From a virus, in IMG/VR virus record IMGVR_UViG_3300045999_003278, positions 1 to 22,288 of that record: a stretch of DNA of 22,288 bases; one strand, given 5' to 3'. The notes below the pieces were generated by a model. That model was not told the origin of the DNA. It worked only from the letters and a program-made list of their open reading frames with translations, and did no database searches. A program made the translations under genes and the position numbers. Positions 1 through 4,579 of the stretch are shown one piece after another (the stretch's first letter is position 1; each line of letters begins with the position of its first letter).

Positions 1-4
1 TTCT

Positions 5-163
5 TCATTTCTTCACCTTGGAGGGGAGTTTCTTGAGGCTAGACTGCCCTTCCTTGACCATCTTCTTGGCGACCTTCTGGGGGACACCCGTAGCCTTGGC
101 GACCTTTGGGGACGCGGCTGCGGCGAACATTAGTTTGGCTTGCTGCTTAGATTTGAAAGGCAA
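5..163 (-). CDS. Small basic phage protein, 52 aa (TTG start)
   Basis: The TTG at 161-163 is preceded by AGGAG with a 7-base spacer, which fixes this start. An internal ATG at residue 12 (position 130) has no comparable site. The product is lysine-rich (about 13 Lys in 52 residues) with the pattern PFKSKxQ..LMFAAA near the N-terminus, then a KVAKATG-type helix and a KKLPSK tail. From memory, short proteins with an N-terminal 'PFKSKAQ..FMFAAA' pattern are common near the packaging/head genes of tailed phages, and their function is unknown. The net charge suggests nucleic-acid contact, but that is inference. It is the last gene before the left edge and follows the Cys-rich gene by 33 bases. Confidence 0.72.
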   Translation of the reverse strand: MPFKSKQQAKLMFAAAASPKVAKATGVPQKVAKKMVKEGQSSLKKLPSKVKK

Positions 164-196
164 TTTGAATCTCCTGTTGGGCAGTTAAAGAGGTCT

Positions 197-535
197 TTAA
201 TCCGATTCTTCTTCGGATTCTTCTTCCATGCTTTCCCAAGCGTCGCAGACGTTGTCCGCGCTGCACTTGAACTCGTAGACATCGCAGAACACCTCGTTCT
301 TGCCCAGTCCACAGCCTTTCAGCTTCATCCCGTACTCACAATTGCCGCACTTGGACTCGCCCTCGCTGGGGCCGTATTTGGCGGTCAGGATGGCTTTTTG
401 CTTGTTGCCACGGTTGACTATCTCATCTTGGGTGGCAAGCGGACATGAACCTTCCTCGTCGAGGAGGCCGCCTTCCATCTCCTTGGACTCCCTTGGTTTC
501 CCAAGTAGCCCAATCATTATTGTTGGCCCTTTCAT
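197..535 (-). CDS. Cysteine-rich small protein, 112 aa, possible metal or Fe-S binding
   Basis: The ATG overlaps the TGA of the preceding 26-aa gene (ATGA at 532-535), suggesting translational coupling. A second Met at residue 7, preceded by AAAGGG, is an alternative start. After a polar N-terminus there is a lone Cys31, then a cluster C63-x2-C66, C75, C84, C91 and C97, followed by a very acidic tail (EEESEEESD). The CxNC spacing and the cysteines spread over about 35 residues recall high-potential iron-sulfur protein or zinc-knuckle folds, but the match is only by eye. I do not recognise a definite family. Its position among small genes leading into the presumed packaging/head module suggests a virion or assembly accessory role. 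Confidence 0.72.
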   Translation of the reverse strand: MKGPTIMIGLLGKPRESKEMEGGLLDEEGSCPLATQDEIVNRGNKQKAILTAKYGPSEGESKCGNCEYGMKLKGCGLGKNEVFCDVYEFKCSADNVCDAWESMEEESEEESD

Positions 536-612
536 TTCTTGGGGGCGTACTTACCCGGTTTGGCGGGCTTCATTGGCTTCTTCATGGGCTTCATTGGTTT
601 TTTGCCGTACAT
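532..612 (-). CDS. Tiny basic protein, 26 aa, KPMKP repeats
   Basis: This ORF has an ATG at 610-612 preceded by GGAG with a sensible spacer, and its stop overlaps the next start (ATGA). The product is almost only Lys, Pro, Met, Gly and Tyr, with three imperfect KPMKP units. Short Lys/Met/Pro-rich peptides of this kind occur in tailed-phage genomes beside structural genes, with unknown function. It is the first gene downstream (leftward) of the terminator at 632-662, so it probably starts a separate transcription unit or depends on antitermination. Low complexity makes homology calls unreliable; the support is the ribosome-binding site and the exact overlap. Confidence 0.6.
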   Translation of the reverse strand: MYGKKPMKPMKKPMKPAKPGKYAPKK

Positions 613-631
613 GGTATTTCTCCGTAAAAGA

Positions 632-662
632 AAACCCCCCCGACTTTTGGCCGAGGGGGTTT
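632..662 (-). terminator. Rho-independent terminator (leftward)
   Basis: On the minus strand a 13-bp stem starts with AAACCCCC and closes with GGGGGTTT. It contains two G-U wobbles, a CAAAA loop (plus 645-649) and is followed by TTTTCTTTT. On the plus strand the two wobbles become A-C mismatches, so the fold is meant for the minus strand. It ends the leftward unit after the winged-helix gene (699-935) and separates the early operon from the three small genes at 5-612. Confidence 0.85.
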
Positions 663-698
663 GAGGGCTTGAAGGAGCAATGCTGAGGAGGAGGCGCA

Positions 699-935
699 CT
701 ACTCCACCGATGATTCTACTCCTTTTTGTTGAGTTTTTGCAACATATCCCCAGATATTTTTTCTCCCAAATTCTGCGGTTAGTTGTTGCCTCTCTAGCCT
801 ACCCGACTTCATCAGGCTAGCAAGTGACCCAGAGATTATTCCTGGCGACATCCCCAAGTCGTTCTTGAGTGTGTTCAGGGTTACGGGTTCCGTGGCCGCG
901 CTGATGGCTTCTAGGATTCTAGTTGTGTTTTTCAT
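699..935 (-). CDS. Winged-helix DNA-binding protein, 78 aa
   Basis: Probable transcription regulator. The pattern ILEAISAATEPVTLNTLKNDL-GMSPGIISGSLASLMKSGRL is a classic winged helix-turn-helix: helix 1, helix 2, recognition helix (SPGIISGSLASLMKSG), then a beta-wing ending in IWGYV. The start at 935 is chosen because GGAAAGAAG sits directly upstream. An in-frame ATG at 998, 21 codons earlier and 4 bases after the previous stop, is possible but has a poor ribosome-binding site. It is the last gene of the leftward early operon and lies just upstream of the terminator at 632-662. The target is unknown; early-gene control is inference. Confidence 0.75.
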   Translation of the reverse strand: MKNTTRILEAISAATEPVTLNTLKNDLGMSPGIISGSLASLMKSGRLERQQLTAEFGRKNIWGYVAKTQQKGVESSVE

Positions 936-1001
936 CTTCTTTCCTTTTATTACAATCGTATCCAACACGGTTACGACCATCTTTCTTGCTTGTGACATAG
1001 C

Positions 1002-1175
1002 CTACGATTGCGAGGGCGAAGGTTGCGTAGAGAACCAACGCTTCTGTTGACAGTCCATGCACTTCCATTGCTTGTTCCCCTTCCTGATTATATAACTTCC
1101 GTTTTCCTTGTTCCTTTCCCGCTGGCAGGAGAAACAGAATTTAGTCTTCAAGACCCCGTCCATCTTTAGGTTCAT
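1002..1175 (-). CDS. Zinc-ribbon-like small protein, 57 aa
   Basis: The product has two CxxC pairs, Cys14/Cys17 (FCFSCQ) and Cys39/Cys42 (WKCMDC), separated by 21 residues with a beta-rich GSYIIRKGNKQW segment. This is the layout of a treble-clef or zinc-ribbon finger. Such phage proteins usually bind nucleic acid or partner proteins; the role here is unknown. The start is uncertain. The frame stays open to a TTG at 1223 that has a strong GGAGGG site and a TTGA overlap, but that would overlap the winged-helix gene at 1141-1350 by 83 bases. ATG 1175, with AGGG upstream, limits the overlap to 35 bases. Confidence 0.65.
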   Translation of the reverse strand: MNLKMDGVLKTKFCFSCQRERNKENGSYIIRKGNKQWKCMDCQQKRWFSTQPSPSQS

Positions 1176-1350
1176 CTCGACGAACCCTATAAAAGGTTCG
1201 CGCACCGACTCTGACTTCTTCAACTTTGCCCTCCAGTAGCAACGAGACGCAGGTGTTGTACGCCTTGCTCTTGCTGACCGAGAACCTCTCTGCCAGGTGG
1301 GTTGGGTGAACTGGCTTCTTGCTTGCCAGAATGTAATCTTCGATTTTCAT
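1141..1350 (-). CDS. Winged helix-turn-helix protein, 69 aa
   Basis: Residues 1-58 read as a small winged-helix domain: an N-terminal helix (IEDYILASKKPVHP), helix 2 (HLAERFSVS), a recognition helix (KSKAYNTCVSLLLEGKV) and a wing (EEVRVGARTFYRV). The charged tail DEPKDGRGLED follows. A TAG lies immediately upstream in frame at the ATG, so the domain cannot extend further. It probably acts as a DNA-binding regulator in the leftward early operon; the target is unknown. It lies inside a longer overlapping frame (1220-1429) that has better upstream spacing, so this stretch may be dual-coding or may hold only this gene. Confidence 0.7.
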   Translation of the reverse strand: MKIEDYILASKKPVHPTHLAERFSVSKSKAYNTCVSLLLEGKVEEVRVGARTFYRVRRDEPKDGRGLED

Positions 1351-1429
1351 CTTCTACCATCTTTCTATATCTTTTCATGGACTCTCTCAGGTCGGTTCTG
1401 TCGGCTGGAATGTAGGTAAACCTATTCAC
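1220..1429 (-). CDS. Overlapping ORF, 69 aa, uncertain
   Basis: A GTG at 1427-1429 overlaps the stop of the upstream 58-aa gene by 8 bases and has GAGGG five bases before it. Its TGA at 1220-1222 forms a TTGA overlap with a TTG that itself has a strong GGAGGG site. These junctions look like ordinary phage operon joints. However, from about residue 27 on it shares DNA with the clearly protein-like winged-helix frame (1141-1350), and its own C-terminal half (PNPPGREVLGQQEQ) looks non-conserved. The first 30 residues (basic, helical) are the most plausible part. Either it is a short real protein overlapped by the regulator or a decayed frame. Confidence 0.35.
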   Translation of the reverse strand: MNRFTYIPADRTDLRESMKRYRKMVEDENRRLHSGKQEASSPNPPGREVLGQQEQGVQHLRLVATGGQS

Positions 1430-1598
1430 TTTTGCCCTCTATCCCGTTTACCCACTTGTAGATTTCGTGTGCCGAGTTCTCAATTTCCTGACATAACGCC
1501 GCGATGGTGTTTCTGTCGGGAGCAAACGTGTTAGCCATCTCATGCTGGAGACGATTGCCACAATGAATAATCCGAACCGCGTGTTCACTCTCATACAC
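1422..1598 (-). CDS. Hypothetical small protein, 58 aa
   Basis: A GTG at 1596-1598 follows AAAGGAG with a 7-base spacer. The protein is mostly helical and mildly acidic, with a His/Cys stretch (IIHCGNRLQHE) and a second helix (IAALCQEIENSAHEIYKWV). I do not recognise the family. It follows the Rap1a-like gene by 21 bases in the same operon, and its stop is overlapped by the next GTG. The strong ribosome-binding site and even codon use support a real gene. Confidence 0.6.
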   Translation of the reverse strand: MYESEHAVRIIHCGNRLQHEMANTFAPDRNTIAALCQEIENSAHEIYKWVNGIEGKSE

Positions 1599-1619
1599 AA
1601 TTATTCTCCTTTAACTTTG

Positions 1620-1946
1620 TTATACGCCACTCTTGCTGTTTCTATTAGCGCAAGGCCACGCTTGTTTTAGGGCTTGGTTTATCAAGGACTCTGCGGTTTT
1701 GTGTCTGATAGACGGGTTGTTATCTAAGTAACTCCTAACCATATCTGACACCTGACCGACTGTTACATTGCTTGGCGAACAAAATGTGACGCTAACGTAC
1801 ACGTCAAACACCCCTTGAATAAACCCCAAGGCAAGCATCTTGTCGCCAAAGTCGCCGTTCATTTTGCCGTGTAGGTTGTTGCCGGTCATAAACTCGGCAC
1901 TAGCCATGCATGGGACAAACAACAAACTGGCAAGTAGTTTCCTCAT
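1620..1946 (-). CDS. Secreted Rap1a/Tai-family (T6SS immunity-like) protein, 108 aa
   Basis: The N-terminus is a clear signal peptide (MRKLLASLLFVPCMASA, cleavage near 17), so the product should reach the periplasm. The mature part shows the layout I associate with the Rap1a/Tai immunity family: a G-hydrophobic-GVFD-hydrophobic segment near residue 45, then a Cys56-Pro motif (FCSPSNVTVGQ), a VRSYLDNNP segment near 71-78, and a helix ending in AWPC (Cys99). Cys56 and Cys99 probably form the disulfide. Known members neutralise type VI secretion amidase-type or other periplasmic effectors. In a phage it could protect the infected cell from rivals or interact with the host envelope; that is inference. 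ATG overlaps the upstream TGA (ATGA). Confidence 0.72.
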   Translation of the reverse strand: MRKLLASLLFVPCMASAEFMTGNNLHGKMNGDFGDKMLALGFIQGVFDVYVSVTFCSPSNVTVGQVSDMVRSYLDNNPSIRHKTAESLINQALKQAWPCANRNSKSGV

Positions 1947-2143
1947 GTGTTTTTCCTTTTCAGTCTTTTGTTAATCTCAGCCGCTAGTTCCTCTACGTCG
2001 CTATAAACATCCGAACCCCAGAGATTACAAGACTCTGCAATCGCCTTGAGTTCTAGGATGTCTATCTCTACCCACGGTCTTGCAGGGGTCAGGTTAGCGA
2101 TACGGCGTTTGTTAGACAAGCTGTCAATTTGTTCTAGTGTCAT
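1943..2143 (-). CDS. Hypothetical protein, 66 aa
   Basis: ATG 2143 begins TLEQIDSLSNKRRIA and is preferred because the only upstream in-frame start (GTG 2179) lacks a ribosome-binding site. The protein is helical and charged: the N-terminal helix is followed by ARPWVEIDILELKAIAESC and by a C-terminal helix (VEELAAEINKRLKRK) that could be a short coiled coil. No family is recognised. Its TGA overlaps the start of the Rap1a-like gene, so the two are probably co-translated. Confidence 0.6.
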   Translation of the reverse strand: MTLEQIDSLSNKRRIANLTPARPWVEIDILELKAIAESCNLWGSDVYSDVEELAAEINKRLKRKNT

Positions 2144-2197
2144 AGCATCACCAGTACCGTGTAGCCCATAACGCAACACGCTACAAAGGCTAGGGTG

Positions 2198-2752
2198 TCA
2201 AGCAGCGGAAAGCTCTGCTTTTCTTCTGTCCTTGGCCACCGTGATAGCGGCGATAAACCCCGCATCTGATTGAGACGCTGTGTACGCTGCTTTCCAATTT
2301 GATTGTAAATCTGTGACATTTTTGCTCTCCTCGATTAGTTTTACATAAGCCTCTGGCTCAGGTTTTGAGCCATCCTCGGGTAAATCTTCTCCTGCGTAGA
2401 TGTATAAGCCTAGACCGTGTAATGCAATCCCTTTAGCCAGACAGCGCATGATGGCCGTGTTGACCTGAAAAGCGTCTGGGTTAGGGATAGCCTTGTTCTT
2501 GTGGTCAAGGACGGGAAGCTGGCAAGTAAGCGTTTTGCCGAACATCGTAACGTCCACGAATACCATCTTGGTGTCGCCGATTGAAACGTACGGTTTATCG
2601 TACGATTCACCGAACATCTTGACAGTCCACTCTGCTTGCGGGTCTGCCTTGATTGCCTCTTGCCAAGCCCATGCCCACGATAGATATGTAAGGTTCCCCT
2701 TCTTCTCCGTGTGGTCGTTGACGTTAATCTTAAGTAAATCTACTGCGTTCAT
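2198..2752 (-). CDS. DUF1071/Sak-type single-strand annealing protein
   Basis: Phage recombinase that would anneal complementary single strands during recombination-dependent replication. The N-terminal signature, NVNDHTEKKGNLTYLSWAWA (about residues 10-29), followed by VFVDVTMFGKTLTCQLPVLD and TAIMRCLAKGIALHGLGLYIYAGEDLP written in two blocks at 92-125, is the hallmark of the DUF1071 (SSAP_Sak) family, which has a Rad52-like fold. The length of 184 aa fits family members with a short C-terminal tail. Start ATG 2752 has AGGAGG upstream and overlaps the previous stop. Its likely partner is the YqaJ-type exonuclease at 7884-8489, encoded in the opposite operon. Confidence 0.85.
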   Translation of the reverse strand: MNAVDLLKINVNDHTEKKGNLTYLSWAWAWQEAIKADPQAEWTVKMFGESYDKPYVSIGDTKMVFVDVTMFGKTLTCQLPVLDHKNKAIPNPDAFQVNTAIMRCLAKGIALHGLGLYIYAGEDLPEDGSKPEPEAYVKLIEESKNVTDLQSNWKAAYTASQSDAGFIAAITVAKDRRKAELSAA

Positions 2753-2973
2753 TTGAACCTCCTCACAATGTCGTCGTGTTCCTCAAGTGCCTCTAACAGA
2801 TATTTTACAGCAATTCTTACATAGTCGTCGTCACCGTTAGCGTCCCGTATTGTCTGAGCGCAACCAAGCATCTTGCCGTGGTTGCTAGACATTAGGCGTT
2901 GGCGTTCCCACAAGGCTTCGGTCTCTTGCTGTTCCTGTTCTTGCTGTTGTGCGTGGGCTTGGCAATCAGTCAC
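2749..2973 (-). CDS. Hypothetical Gln/Glu-rich helical protein, 74 aa
   Basis: A GTG at 2971-2973 follows GGGAGG with a 6-base spacer and overlaps the stop of the acidic 37-aa gene; the longer frame to 3093 merely reads through that gene. A QQQEQEQQETEALWERQRL segment near the N-terminus should form a long helix or coiled coil, followed by a second helical part ending in LLEALEEHDDIVRRF. No family is recognised. It sits directly before the annealing protein with an ATGA overlap, so a helper role in recombination is possible but unproven. Confidence 0.62.
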   Translation of the reverse strand: MTDCQAHAQQQEQEQQETEALWERQRLMSSNHGKMLGCAQTIRDANGDDDYVRIAVKYLLEALEEHDDIVRRFK

Positions 2974-3079
2974 GGTTAGCCTCCCATGCGCGTTCTTGCC
3001 AATAAAAATCGTCGTCTTCTTCTTCCTCAGACTTGGGTTCTTCAGGTGGTGTGTAATACCAATCTTCGTTGTATAACAT
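2966..3079 (-). CDS. Tiny acidic protein, 37 aa
   Basis: ATG 3077-3079 is preceded by GAGGAG, one of the best ribosome-binding sites in the block. The product is very acidic and aromatic: NEDWYYTPPEEP, then an SEEEEDDDFYW run and a WQERAWEANRD tail. Small acidic early phage proteins often bind host enzymes or mimic DNA, but nothing here shows which. The stop is followed immediately by the next gene's GTG in an 8-base overlap. Confidence 0.58.
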   Translation of the reverse strand: MLYNEDWYYTPPEEPKSEEEEDDDFYWQERAWEANRD

Positions 3080-3093
3080 TTTTCTCTCCTCAA

Positions 3094-3375
3094 TTACAAA
3101 GATGCCAAAGCGGTATCTAGGTCTGTTTTGTTATTTACTGACAAACTTAAAGCGTCAATCCAAAGGTCAATTACTTTATTAGCAACCTTGCGTCCCGCAT
3201 CATTCGTAGACTCAGGAACAATTACATAGTTGAACGATTTTGTTGGGTGAGAATGGAATGTAACTTTTGCGCCATCATCGCTTTCGTATGTGTAAACATC
3301 TTCAGTCTTACAAACAACTTTATTGCGGAATTTTACTGAAACTTCAATTTTTGATTTTGCGGTAAGTTTGTACAT
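3094..3375 (-). CDS. Hypothetical protein, 93 aa, first gene of leftward operon
   Basis: ATG 3375 follows GAGGAGGG, a strong ribosome-binding site. The protein is beta-rich at the N-terminus (KSKIEVSVKFRNKVVCKTEDVYTYE, split by turns) and helical at the C-terminus (KVANKVIDLWIDALSLSVN, then DLDTALASL). It has one Cys and no membrane segment. I do not recognise the family. As the first gene behind the divergent control region it should be the most immediate early product of the leftward operon; that position is often held by small host-takeover or regulatory proteins (inference). Confidence 0.65.
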   Translation of the reverse strand: MYKLTAKSKIEVSVKFRNKVVCKTEDVYTYESDDGAKVTFHSHPTKSFNYVIVPESTNDAGRKVANKVIDLWIDALSLSVNNKTDLDTALASL

Positions 3376-3417
3376 TTGTTTGCCCTCCTCGGCGTATGGC
3401 GGGATGCCATGAACAGA

Positions 3418-3447
3418 ATCTTACACTACTTTTCAGGGTTGTGTAAG
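3418..3447 (-). promoter_or_regulatory. Leftward early promoter candidate
   Basis: Reading the minus strand, CTTACA (3447-3442, four of six matches to TTGACA) and TAAGAT (3423-3418, four of six matches to TATAAT) are 18 bases apart. Transcription would begin near 3411, leaving about 36 bases of leader containing the GAGGAGGG site of the gene at 3375. The position in the divergent gap fits. Promoters of unknown host specificity cannot be proven by eye. Confidence 0.45.
3420..3447. repeat. Inverted repeat, possible operator in divergent control region
   Basis: CTTACAC (3420-3426) and GTGTAAG (3441-3447) form a perfect 7-bp inverted repeat with a 14-base centre. A related half-site ATGTAAG lies at 3491-3497 just before the rightward gene start. 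The repeat overlaps both hexamers of the proposed leftward promoter, as expected for a repressor or activator site. The two winged-helix proteins of the leftward operon are candidates to bind it (inference). Confidence 0.45.
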
Positions 3448-3479
3448 AAATATACCTAGGACTAACCCTAATGTATGGT

Positions 3480-3485
3480 TATACA
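3480..3485 (+). promoter_or_regulatory. Rightward -10 candidate (TATACA)
   Basis: TATACA lies 13 bases before the ATG at 3499. No good -35 is seen at the usual distance (TAGGAC at 3457-3462), so it would be weak or activator-dependent. It would make a nearly leaderless message. Confidence 0.25.
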
Positions 3486-3498
3486 GTAGAATGTAAGA

Positions 3499-3807
3499 AT
3501 GTCCCCTACCCAAAGAAGCCTTAAATACCTCCGCGACCAGGGCTATCGGTGCTGGATTGTGGAGAGGTGGTGTCCCTATTCCCGCAAGCGCATAGACCTG
3601 TGGAACTGCCTAGACATCCTGGCTATCGGTAACGGGGAGACCGTAGGGGTGCAGACCACCAGCCGTGGGAATGTTGCGGCGCGGGTCAAGAAAATCGAGG
3701 AAAACGAGTATTACCCAGAGTTGGTGCGGTCAGGGTGGAAAGTCCATGTCCACGGGTGGGGAAAACTAAAGGCGGGCTGGACAATAAAATTAGTTGAACT
3801 TAACTAA
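3499..3807 (+). CDS. PD-(D/E)XK-like small nuclease-fold protein, 102 aa
   Basis: The order helix (SLKYLRDQGYRCWIVERW), then DLWNCLDILAIGNGETVGVQTTS, then a helix and KVHVHGWGK matches the core of restriction-endonuclease-like folds: a Glu (22) in the first helix, Asp39 on the first core strand and the second-strand motif at 50-54. Here the usual E-x-K is replaced by Q52-T-T, so it is a variant or has lost catalysis. It is the first gene of the rightward operon. No clear Shine-Dalgarno precedes the ATG, and a TATACA at 3480-3485 would give a leader of only about 7 bases, so leaderless translation is possible. The function may be DNA processing or structure-specific binding. Confidence 0.65.
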   Translation: MSPTQRSLKYLRDQGYRCWIVERWCPYSRKRIDLWNCLDILAIGNGETVGVQTTSRGNVAARVKKIEENEYYPELVRSGWKVHVHGWGKLKAGWTIKLVELN

Positions 3808-3821
3808 AACCGTGGTATCCT
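3794..3821 (+). promoter_or_regulatory. Promoter candidate in front of structured region
   Basis: TTGAAC (3794-3799) and TATCCT (3816-3821) are 16 bases apart; each matches the sigma-70 consensus at four of six positions. It overlaps the last codons of the upstream gene and would start transcripts near 3828, just ahead of the hairpin-rich region. This fits a separately transcribed RNA. Confidence 0.4.
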
Positions 3822-3825
3822 AGCG

Positions 3826-3969
3826 TTGTCAGCGGTGTGGCAACTGCTGGATGAGATAGATTCTGAGAACAACCCCGAGTATTTAGCGGGTGTGCGTGAT
3901 GCGCTGGTTCGAGGTGTTGGAATCCATCTTACCCATCGTGTTGCCCATGCCAAGGGTCACACCCGCTAA
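3826..3969 (+). CDS. Possible small ORF inside structured region, 47 aa
   Basis: A TTG (3826) or GTG (3835) opens a frame reading WQLLDEIDSENNPEYLAG and on to VRDALVRG, then a His-rich C-terminus (HLTHRVAHAKGHTR). Composition and predicted helicity look protein-like. However, there is no ribosome-binding site and no ATG, and the frame ends inside the right arm of the long stem. It could be a real short gene whose terminator overlaps its end, a decayed gene, or chance. Kept at low confidence. Confidence 0.22.
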   Translation: MSAVWQLLDEIDSENNPEYLAGVRDALVRGVGIHLTHRVAHAKGHTR

Positions 3970-4200
3970 GTTCTTGGGGTTTTTCTTTGGCGCTGACAGC
4001 TACCTAGTCGTCGGCGAAAGACGGCAGGGCTAGGCGGCGATAGGGATACTGTGGGCAGCGTTGGAATATCCTAACCTGGCGGCGAAGTCAGCACCAGAAC
4101 GCGAAAAGGCTGACGAGTCCTGTGGCTCCGAAAGTGCAGGTAAAGGACGGATAGGCTAAGGCTGAGTCCGTCCACCAAAAGTGCAGATATATACATAGTA
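3828..4200 (+). ncRNA. Candidate structured non-coding RNA, unknown class
   Basis: This stretch of about 370 bases has no convincing gene but repeated helix potential. A long stem, 3871-3894 with 3958-3981, pairs 23 of 24 positions (two wobbles) and is followed by a T-run. A domain closed by 3989-3997 with 4087-4095 (8 of 9 pairs) contains two hairpins: 4003-4007/4030-4034 capped by 4008-4012/4020-4024 with loop GGCGAAA, and 4041-4048/4067-4073 with one bulge. A last hairpin pairs 4145-4151 with 4167-4173. Internal direct repeats are GGCGGCGA (4033-4040 and 4079-4085 region) and AAAGTGCAG (4131-4139, 4178-4186). A promoter candidate lies at 3794-3821. It does not resemble tRNA, tmRNA, 6S, RNase P or a group I intron. 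It may be one RNA or a terminated short RNA plus a 5' leader of the gene at 4211. Confidence 0.55.
3871..3981. repeat. Long imperfect inverted repeat (24-bp arms)
   Basis: The arms 3871-3894 and 3958-3981 pair with one mismatch (3880/3972) and two G-U pairs, around a 63-base centre that can itself fold weakly. The right arm runs into TTTTTCTTT, so on the plus strand it can work as a terminator. The perfect 12-bp core is TTAGCGGGTGTG and its complement. A small terminal-inverted-repeat element is an alternative, but no target-site duplication is seen. Confidence 0.75.
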
Positions 4201-4210
4201 AGGGAGGATT

Positions 4211-4579
4211 ATGTATAGGAATAGAGAGTACGGTAGTCAGCTTAAGGACTTCTCAGGTCTGAGATGGGGAGCAATATCTCCGACAGATATAGACGCAATC
4301 CTAGAGTTCTCTAACCGCTTGTTCATAATCGTAGAGGCAAAGTATAAAAATGCCCAAGTCCCTTTTGGTCAGAAACTCTGCCTAGAGCGACTCTGCGATG
4401 CCATCCAAAGCGAAACCAAGACCTGTGTGCTAATGCTTACGTCGCACGAAAGCGACGGTGATATAGATATGGGTTTGACAATTGTTAGACAATATAGGGA
4501 AAATGGAGTCTGGCACGAATCGCCAGAAATGACTTTGAGGGAAGTCATAGACATTATGAGGAGAAAATATCTTGGATGA
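4211..4579 (+). CDS. PD-(D/E)XK nuclease-like protein, 122 aa
   Basis: The core reads SPTDIDAILEF - RLFIIVEAKYK: Asp26/Asp28 on the first strand and Glu42-x-Lys44 on the second, an intact D...ExK active site of the restriction-endonuclease-like superfamily. The following helix (GQKLCLERLCDAIQ) and TCVLMLTSHE strand fit the fold. It would cut DNA with magnesium, perhaps resolving or trimming intermediates; the exact substrate is unknown. ATG 4211 has a strong AGGGAGG site. It follows the structured RNA region by about 10 bases and overlaps the next gene by 8. Confidence 0.72.
   Translation: MYRNREYGSQLKDFSGLRWGAISPTDIDAILEFSNRLFIIVEAKYKNAQVPFGQKLCLERLCDAIQSETKTCVLMLTSHESDGDIDMGLTIVRQYRENGVWHESPEMTLREVIDIMRRKYLG

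Noticed and set aside
140-448. Plus-strand ORF of 102 aa
   Set aside because: It lies antisense to the Cys-rich gene, whose start, overlap and composition are convincing.
2158-2240. Short hydrophobic frame between the annealing protein and the 66-aa gene (VACCVMGYTVLVML)
   Set aside because: The only start codon leaves nine residues and there is no ribosome-binding site; it overlaps two better genes.
3905-3925. GGTTCGAG resembling a tRNA T-loop
   Set aside because: The flanking 5-bp stem, acceptor stem and anticodon arm are absent.
4110-4140. CTGACGAG...CGAAA resembles a hammerhead ribozyme core
   Set aside because: The stretch between the two motifs does not form a proper stem II (only the first pair fits), and no complementary strand for stem III with a UH cleavage site is present. 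A plain hairpin (4115-4117 with 4126-4128) explains it better.
3828-4200. Group I intron
   Set aside because: The upstream gene is complete with its own stop, there is no split exon, and the conserved core pairings P3/P7 could not be found.
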